From Methylophilus glucosoxydans (GTDB lineage Bacteria > Pseudomonadota > Gammaproteobacteria > Burkholderiales > Methylophilaceae): DNA of 64,000 bases. Position numbers and translations under genes: made by a program. The stretch is from assembly GCF_042676145.1 (NCBI RefSeq), contig NZ_JBHTJW010000003.1, forward strand, positions 310,001-374,000, in the 5' to 3' direction. This document shows, piece after piece, positions 60,115 through 64,000 of this stretch. Positions within the stretch are counted from its first letter, which is position 1. Each line of letters starts with the position of its first letter. A model generated the notes under the pieces. It was not told the DNA's origin, did no database searches, and worked only from the letters and a program-made list of their open reading frames with translations.

Positions 60115-60546
60115 TTATTCTTTGAACCAGCCTTTGACTTTATCCAGTAAGCCCTCTTTGGTCTCCGCTGATCCACCGCAACAAGCAGGTTTGCTTTGGG
60201 CAGCCACAGCGGGCGACTGTAAGGCCAGTTGGTAGACTTGATTGGCCCGGTTGCCAGTACGGCAAAAGCCGACGACGGGTCCCGGGTGGCTGGTCAGCAA
60301 GGTTTGCAGTTGAGCCACATGCTCGGTTGAGATCTGGTTGGGGACTACCGGGATGTACGCATAGGCCATGCCTAGCGCCGCCGCTTGCGAGGCCAAGGCT
60401 TCGCTGGTCGGCTGCGACCCTCCGCCCTCGCCATCAGGCCTGAAGTTGACCACCAAGGTCGTGCCTTGCGCAGCTAGCGCATTTAAATCTTCAGGCGTGA
60501 GTTGGTCGCTGATACTGTAATGTTGGTCGATTTGTTTGAGATTCAT
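60115..60546 (-). CDS. blh: Blh-type DUF442 sulfur transferase / phosphatase-like protein
   Basis: A 143-residue protein of the TIGR01244/DUF442 family (rhodanese-phosphatase-like), with the active loop GFCRTGNRA (C95, R100) and LVVNFRPDGEGG as the general-acid region. In Xylella and Agrobacterium the same domain forms part of Blh, which works with a persulfide dioxygenase and is controlled by BigR. Here it is a stand-alone domain whose tail carries two vicinal cysteines (ACCGG, 121-125) that could carry or sense sulfur. It sits between bigR (38 nt upstream) and sqr (28 nt downstream), so a role in handling persulfide made by SQR is likely. Confidence 0.85.
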   Translation of the reverse strand: MNLKQIDQHYSISDQLTPEDLNALAAQGTTLVVNFRPDGEGGGSQPTSEALASQAAALGMAYAYIPVVPNQISTEHVAQLQTLLTSHPGPVVGFCRTGNRANQVYQLALQSPAVAAQSKPACCGGSAETKEGLLDKVKGWFKE

Positions 60547-60584
60547 CGTGACGTCCTAGGCAATGATGCATTGTCCCCGCCGGA

Positions 60585-60902
60585 TTATTTGCAAAACTCG
60601 TGGTGTAACACCTGGATCACCGCAAGCGCGGCGGGGCTGCCTATGCGGTAAAACACGTTTTTACCTTCGCGGCGGGTGGTTACCAACTGCGCTTCGCGCA
60701 ACACGGTTAACTGTTGTGACAAGCTGGGTTGCCTGAGATTCAGGCAGGCCTCTAATTCACTGACGGATTTTTCGCCTTGTGACAGTTGGCACAACAGCAT
60801 CAAGCGGTCTGTATTGGCCATGGCCTTCATTAACTGACTGGCTTGATCGGCCGAGGCCCTTAGCTGATCAAACAGATCCACCGCAATTTCTGAAGTTTGC
60901 AT
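60585..60902 (-). CDS. bigR: ArsR-family persulfide-sensing repressor (BigR/SqrR-like)
   Basis: A 105-residue ArsR winged-helix repressor. C38 (MLLCQL) and C104 (HEFCK) are 66 residues apart, as are the two cysteines of SqrR (41/107) that form a tetrasulfide bridge with reactive sulfur; a third cysteine (C53) is present. There is no ELCVCDL-type metal site, so this is not an arsenic sensor. The recognition helix is RQPSLSQQLTVLREAQLV. AAGGGG precedes the ATG at 60902. As first gene of bigR-blh-sqr it is expected to repress its own operon until sulfide or persulfide is present. A TTGAA-A-TTCAA inverted repeat lies 45 bp upstream. Confidence 0.9.
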   Translation of the reverse strand: MQTSEIAVDLFDQLRASADQASQLMKAMANTDRLMLLCQLSQGEKSVSELEACLNLRQPSLSQQLTVLREAQLVTTRREGKNVFYRIGSPAALAVIQVLHHEFCK

Positions 60903-61264
60903 ATTACCCCTTGCATAATCATTTATATTTTTATTTTCTTTGTACGTTGAAATTCAATCATAAACCTGTTGTCACAGATTGTGTACGCTTTAACACTTAT
61001 CTGGGCATGACTTTTTGTGTGTTACGGGTGATGGACTGACGGGGTGCGTTATCAACTTAATCCAATTTGCATATTTTTGGGGCAAGCTTGCGGTCAATCC
61101 TATGACGATGACCCTCGACCTCTACCAAGTTGCCATCGCACGTCCACATGCCAAATCCATCTGAAACAGGGATGCAAATCAAACTGTGATAAAGTGCAGT
61201 ACATAAAAAAGTGGCTGTCATGCAGGTATGACAAGCAAAAAAATGAACGAATGGGGATATTGGG
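60903..61264. other. Intergenic region between bigR and the Crp/Fnr gene (362 bp)
   Basis: The region must hold divergent promoters. Near bigR is a very AT-rich stretch (60915-60940) and the repeat TTGAA-A-TTCAA (60947-60957), a candidate repressor or -35 site. Short plus-strand frames (60779-61039 and 61044-61268) have no recognisable content. I see no tRNA or clear terminator. Confidence 0.45.
60947..60957. promoter_or_regulatory. Candidate operator upstream of bigR
   Basis: TTGAA-A-TTCAA is a perfect 5-bp inverted repeat 45 bp upstream of bigR. On the minus strand TTGAAT would also be a fair -35 hexamer with ATAAAA 17 bp later. It differs from the published ATTC-N8-GAAT type SqrR site, so assignment is tentative. 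Confidence 0.35.
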
Positions 61265-61930
61265 ATGATGCAATCATTAGGATGGATCAGTCTGTTTCCA
61301 GAACTGGAAGCATTGGAAGACTCTGCAAAAAAACTGGTTTCGCAGTATGCGCGCATTGTAGAGGCGCCGGTTGGTGCGATTGGCTATCGCGAAGGTGACC
61401 ATTGCGGCGGCTATGTGCTGCGTTTAAAAGGGCGCTCGCGCGTTTATAAAATGTCAGCCAGCGGGCGTGAAATCGTGCTTTATCGCGTGGGTGCCGGTGA
61501 AACCTGTGTGATCACGACGACTTGCCTGTTAGGCAACAGCCAATATCCGGCCTCTACCGTGGTTGAAGATGACATTCAGGATGTGATTATCCCGGAAGCC
61601 ATTTTTCATAAACTCATGATTGATTCGCCGGTGTTCAGGCAGTATGTCATGCAGAACTACGGCGCACTGATCAGCGACCTCATTGTGTTGCTGGATGAAG
61701 TCGCTTTTCAGACGCTGGATGCACGCCTGGCCAAGTGGCTGTTGGACATGGGCAATAACACCATACAGCGCACCCATCAGCAGATCGCTGACGAATTGGG
61801 CACCGCGCGTGAAGTCATCAGCCGCCAGCTTAAGCGCCTGGAACAAAAGGGCTGGTTGACTATGGGCCGCGGTGTGATTGAAATCCAGCAACGCGGCGAG
61901 TTGCTCAAGCTGGCCAATAGCAATCAATAA
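61265..61930 (+). CDS. Crp/Fnr family transcription regulator
   Basis: A 221-residue regulator with an N-terminal cyclic-nucleotide-binding-like beta barrel (about 35-125), a dimerisation helix (about 128-160) and a C-terminal winged helix (HQQIADELGTAREVISRQLKRLEQKG, split after IADEL). It lacks the N-terminal cysteine cluster of oxygen-sensing Fnr but has two cysteines in ETCVITTTCLLG (near residues 79-87), inside the barrel. The cAMP phosphate-binding RxS pattern is absent. Divergent placement from bigR-blh-sqr suggests it may control sulfide or redox genes; this is inference. Start ATG 61265, with a second ATG directly after it. Confidence 0.88.
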   Translation: MMQSLGWISLFPELEALEDSAKKLVSQYARIVEAPVGAIGYREGDHCGGYVLRLKGRSRVYKMSASGREIVLYRVGAGETCVITTTCLLGNSQYPASTVVEDDIQDVIIPEAIFHKLMIDSPVFRQYVMQNYGALISDLIVLLDEVAFQTLDARLAKWLLDMGNNTIQRTHQQIADELGTAREVISRQLKRLEQKGWLTMGRGVIEIQQRGELLKLANSNQ

Positions 61931-61977
61931 CCTGCTTGTATCCACGCTGATACAAAATTTTGCTCACGGCGTCCTGT

Positions 61978-61995
61978 CTGTGCGTCATCGCACAG
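61978..61995 (+). terminator. Hairpin after the Crp/Fnr gene
   Basis: CTGTGCG-TCAT-CGCACAG is a perfect 7-bp stem with a 4-base loop, extended by CTGT/ACAG with a small bulge. It lies 48 nt past the stop and has no T run, so it is a possible Rho-assisted terminator. Confidence 0.4.
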
Positions 61996-62015
61996 AACAG
62001 CCTGCACGTTATCAA

Positions 62016-62048
62016 TCTCAACTGCCACATGCAGTGTGAATGTTGAGA
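62016..62048 (+). promoter_or_regulatory. Hairpin covering the ribosome-binding site of the glycine-zipper gene
   Basis: TCTCAAC (62016-62022) pairs with GTTGAGA (62042-62048), and CACA/TGTG pair inside. The right arm includes the first bases of the GAGAGGAG ribosome-binding site, so folding could hold translation down, as in RNA thermometers. Confidence 0.4.
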
Positions 62049-62059
62049 GGAGAAACAAC

Positions 62060-62662
62060 GTGCGTAAAACTATCGCAATCAGTGCCTGGATGTTGCTGGC
62101 TAGCCAGGCTGCATTTGCCGATGCCGAATATATAGACCGGGCGCGGGTGCTGTCTGTGGCGCCCCAGGTGCAACAAGTAAATCAGCCACGTCAGGAGTGC
62201 CGGACTGAATACATCAATGAGAGTGTTTATCAGGCGCCGGCGCGATCTAACACCGGCGCCATTATTGGTGGCGTGGCAGGTGGTTTGCTGGGCAGCACCA
62301 TAGGCCGGGGTGGAGGCCGTGTGGCAGCGGCCGCTGTTGGTGCCGGGGTAGGCGCCATTGTTGGTGACCGTGTGGACAACCAGAATCCCTATGGCAATGA
62401 ACGTGTTGTCACCCGCCCAGTGCAGCAATGTGTGATGGTGGACCAGTGGCAAACCGTGACCACGGGCTATCTGGTGAATTATGAATATCAGGGCCGCCAA
62501 TACGCTACCATGATGGACCGCGATCCCGGTCCAACGCTGGAAGTGGCGGTGATGGTAAGGCCAAATGTCGCACAGGTGCAGCCGATGCCTGCGCCAGTCT
62601 ACCGTCCTGCCGCCATGAGAGGACATGGTCCGCGCCACCATCCATATCCACAATATTGGTAA
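62060..62662 (+). CDS. Glycine-zipper 2TM-domain exported protein
   Basis: A 200-residue protein with a signal peptide (MRKTIAISAWMLLASQAAFA), a beta-type stretch, and a glycine-zipper domain (about 72-107; GAIIGGVAGGLLGSTIG and AVGAGVGAIVGDRV), then a second soluble part with VDQWQTVTTGYLVNYEYQG and a Pro/His-rich tail. This arrangement is common in periplasmic or outer-membrane proteins of betaproteobacteria (17-kDa antigen / Rickettsia-type), possibly envelope-stress-related. The start is GTG at 62060, seven bases after GAGGAG; a longer frame from 62036 has no signal peptide start. A hairpin covers the ribosome-binding site. Confidence 0.85.
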   Translation: MRKTIAISAWMLLASQAAFADAEYIDRARVLSVAPQVQQVNQPRQECRTEYINESVYQAPARSNTGAIIGGVAGGLLGSTIGRGGGRVAAAAVGAGVGAIVGDRVDNQNPYGNERVVTRPVQQCVMVDQWQTVTTGYLVNYEYQGRQYATMMDRDPGPTLEVAVMVRPNVAQVQPMPAPVYRPAAMRGHGPRHHPYPQYW

Positions 62663-62708
62663 GTTTCTGATTGAGGCTCATGACGCGTTGCCAGAGATGG
62701 CAGCGCGT

Positions 62709-63254
62709 TTATGCTTTGAGCAAGACGATCACGGCCCCGCTGCCGCCATCATTGGCCCGTGCCTGGGCATAGGCAATCACTTCATCCTTTTGCATGAGCC
62801 AGTTGCGTAATTTGTGTTTAAGCACAGGCTCTTTATTGCGCGAGCCCAGGCCTTTGCCATGCACGATGCGTACACAACGCAGCCCACGTTTTTTACAGCC
62901 GGCAATAAATTCGGAGACTGTGACCCTGGCCTCATCACTGATCAGGCCATGCAAGTCGATATGCGCTTGCACCACCCAATGACCACGGCGCAGTTTGCTT
63001 AACACCATCGGCGATTGGCCTTCGCGTAAATACAATAACTCTTCGCCGCTTTCGAGTTCGTAGGCAGGGATGTAGTGATCGCTGAGCGAATCGATCAGTG
63101 CCTGTTTTTCATCGCGGATCAGTTGGCGCGGAATCGGTTTGGGTTTTTTTGGCGCATGGGAAACTCGGTTGGTTTTGACCGGACGTGCGCCTTTGACTGC
63201 TTCGTAAAACAGTGACACATCATTTTCATCGTTGTCCGGGTGTTCTTGTGACAT
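62709..63254 (-). CDS. Smr-domain protein
   Basis: A 181-residue protein with an N-terminal basic, disordered part (about 1-60) and a C-terminal Smr domain (about 95-180) marked by HIDLHGL (DLHG motif) and VRIVHGKGLGS (HGKG motif). Stand-alone Smr proteins act as nucleases; the SmrB/YfcN group with this layout cleaves mRNA at collided ribosomes in E. coli. The length and the motifs fit that group, so a ribosome-rescue nuclease is the best guess. It is followed on the minus strand by nothing for 47 nt before the converging glycine-zipper gene. Confidence 0.88.
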   Translation of the reverse strand: MSQEHPDNDENDVSLFYEAVKGARPVKTNRVSHAPKKPKPIPRQLIRDEKQALIDSLSDHYIPAYELESGEELLYLREGQSPMVLSKLRRGHWVVQAHIDLHGLISDEARVTVSEFIAGCKKRGLRCVRIVHGKGLGSRNKEPVLKHKLRNWLMQKDEVIAYAQARANDGGSGAVIVLLKA

Positions 63255-63267
63255 AACCCGATTTTAA

Positions 63268-63294
63268 AATAAAAAAGCGCACCGGGGTGCGCTT
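63268..63294 (-). terminator. Rho-independent terminator after trxB
   Basis: On the minus strand GCGCACC-CC-GGTGCGC forms the stem and is followed by TTTTTTATTTT. It lies about 20 nt past the trxB stop and just upstream of the Smr gene start. Confidence 0.85.
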
Positions 63295-63314
63295 CTTCAC
63301 GATTGCTGCTGGAT

Positions 63315-64000
63315 TTATTCCAGACTGGTCAGATAGCGCTCGGCATCTAGCGCAGCCATACAACCGGTGCCGGCACTGGTGACTGCCTGGCGGTAAATAT
63401 GGTCTTGCACATCGCCCGCAGCAAATACACCGGGGATGCTGGTGGCTGTGAAATTGCCTTGTCGGCCTGCCTGGGTGACGATATAACCGCCCTCCATCTC
63501 TAACTGCCCTTCAAAGATTTGCGTATTCGGCTGGTGACCAATGGCAATAAACACGCCTTTGAGGGTAATGTCCTTGGTGGTGCCAGAATTGACGTCTTTC
63601 AGACGCATGCCCGTCACGCCCGTGTTGTCACCGAGCACTTCGTCCAGCGTCTGGAAGGTTTCCAGCACCACTTTGCCTTCTTTCACGCGCTCCATCAGCT
63701 TATCCACCAGAATGGCTTCGGCCTTGAATTTGTCACGGCGGTGGACCAGGGTAACCTTGCTGGCAATGTTTGCCAGATAAAGCGTTTCTTCCACAGCGGT
63801 GTTGCCGCCACCCACTACGGCGACCTCCTGGTTGCGGTAGAAGAAGCCGTCACAGGTGGCACAGGCAGACACGCCCTTGCCAGCAAACGCTTCTTCGCTG
63901 GGCAGGCCCAGGTATTTGGCAGAAGCGCCTGTAGCAATAATTAGCGCATCGCAGGTGTACTCGCCACTGTCGCCCACCAAACGAATCGGTTTTTCTGTGA
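63315..64000 (-). CDS. trxB: Thioredoxin reductase, C-terminal part (5' end outside the window)
   Basis: The minus-strand frame is open to the window edge (about 228 codons seen). It holds the redox pair ACATCDGFF (CxxC), the NADPH-binding motif VVGGGNTAVEETLYLA, VHRRDKFKAE and the C-terminal FAD motif GVFAAGDVQD. This is the low-molecular-weight bacterial TrxB that reduces thioredoxin with NADPH. Roughly 90 N-terminal residues with the first FAD motif are missing because of the window boundary, not truncation. Conserved length is otherwise normal. Confidence 0.95.
   Translation of the reverse strand, partial: TEKPIRLVGDSGEYTCDALIIATGASAKYLGLPSEEAFAGKGVSACATCDGFFYRNQEVAVVGGGNTAVEETLYLANIASKVTLVHRRDKFKAEAILVDKLMERVKEGKVVLETFQTLDEVLGDNTGVTGMRLKDVNSGTTKDITLKGVFIAIGHQPNTQIFEGQLEMEGGYIVTQAGRQGNFTATSIPGVFAAGDVQDHIYRQAVTSAGTGCMAALDAERYLTSLE

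Noticed and set aside
1..64000. tRNA, rRNA, insertion sequences, prophage genes and CRISPR arrays
   Set aside because: No tRNA-like T-loop in a non-coding gap, no transposase or integrase frame, and no regularly spaced repeats were seen by reading; a tRNAscan or ISfinder search was not possible.

Overview
This 64 kb window is a dense, mostly housekeeping stretch of a betaproteobacterial chromosome. The organism is most likely a methylotroph of the family Methylophilaceae (Methylophilus or a close relative). That is an inference from gene content and order: hrcA/nadK-recN, carAB-greA-DUF4149-yhbY-rlmE-ftsH-folP-glmM, birA-coaX-SPOR, a two-domain sucrose-phosphate synthase next to amylosucrase, and NdvB-like GH17 and GH17-GT2 genes. 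I see no rRNA, tRNA, insertion sequence, prophage or CRISPR array.

Layout. 1-6745 (minus): LPS inner-core heptose operon hldD-gmhA-hldE-waaF, followed by two polytopic membrane proteins, the last cut by the window edge. 7112-9269 (minus): hemH, a small glycine-zipper lipoprotein and a PEP-CTERM protein. 9430-14092: hrcA facing nadK-recN, then a uracil-DNA-glycosylase-superfamily gene and fur. 14193-28566 (mainly plus): an unusual long BamE fusion, dapB, carAB, greA, DUF4149, yhbY (minus), rlmE, ftsH, folP and glmM. 28779-33822 (minus): mscS, amylosucrase and sucrose-phosphate synthase/phosphatase, an osmotic-stress group. 34124-38013 (minus): glnS followed by an AT-rich pair (Rossmann methyltransferase-like protein plus AlkB-family dioxygenase) and a flavin reductase-like gene. 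38181-40862 (plus): birA-coaX-SPOR protein. 40930-43952 (minus): a lipoprotein, lpdA and a small secreted protein. 44169-49502 (plus): a beta-1,3-glucan module (GH17 membrane protein, GH17-GT2 synthase) and a radical SAM gene. 49645-53003 (plus): an iron-uptake pair (PepSY protein, TonB-dependent receptor with a Fur box) and a GGCT-like gene. 53053-57093 (minus): aceE-aceF. 57379-64000: M17 aminopeptidase; bigR-blh-sqr sulfide-detoxification operon facing a Crp/Fnr regulator; glycine-zipper protein; Smr protein; and the C-terminal part of trxB.

The strongest leads are (1) the AT-rich methyltransferase-like/AlkB-like gene pair inserted behind glnS, which could be a writer/eraser nucleic-acid modification pair, and (2) a BamE lipoprotein extended to about 800 residues with a repetitive Ala/Pro linker and two tandem NTF2/Cds6-like domains. 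Several unassigned inverted repeats upstream of sps, bamE, carA, hemH and the glycine-zipper gene are candidate regulatory sites. All functional calls are by reading the sequence and recalling families; no database search was run.
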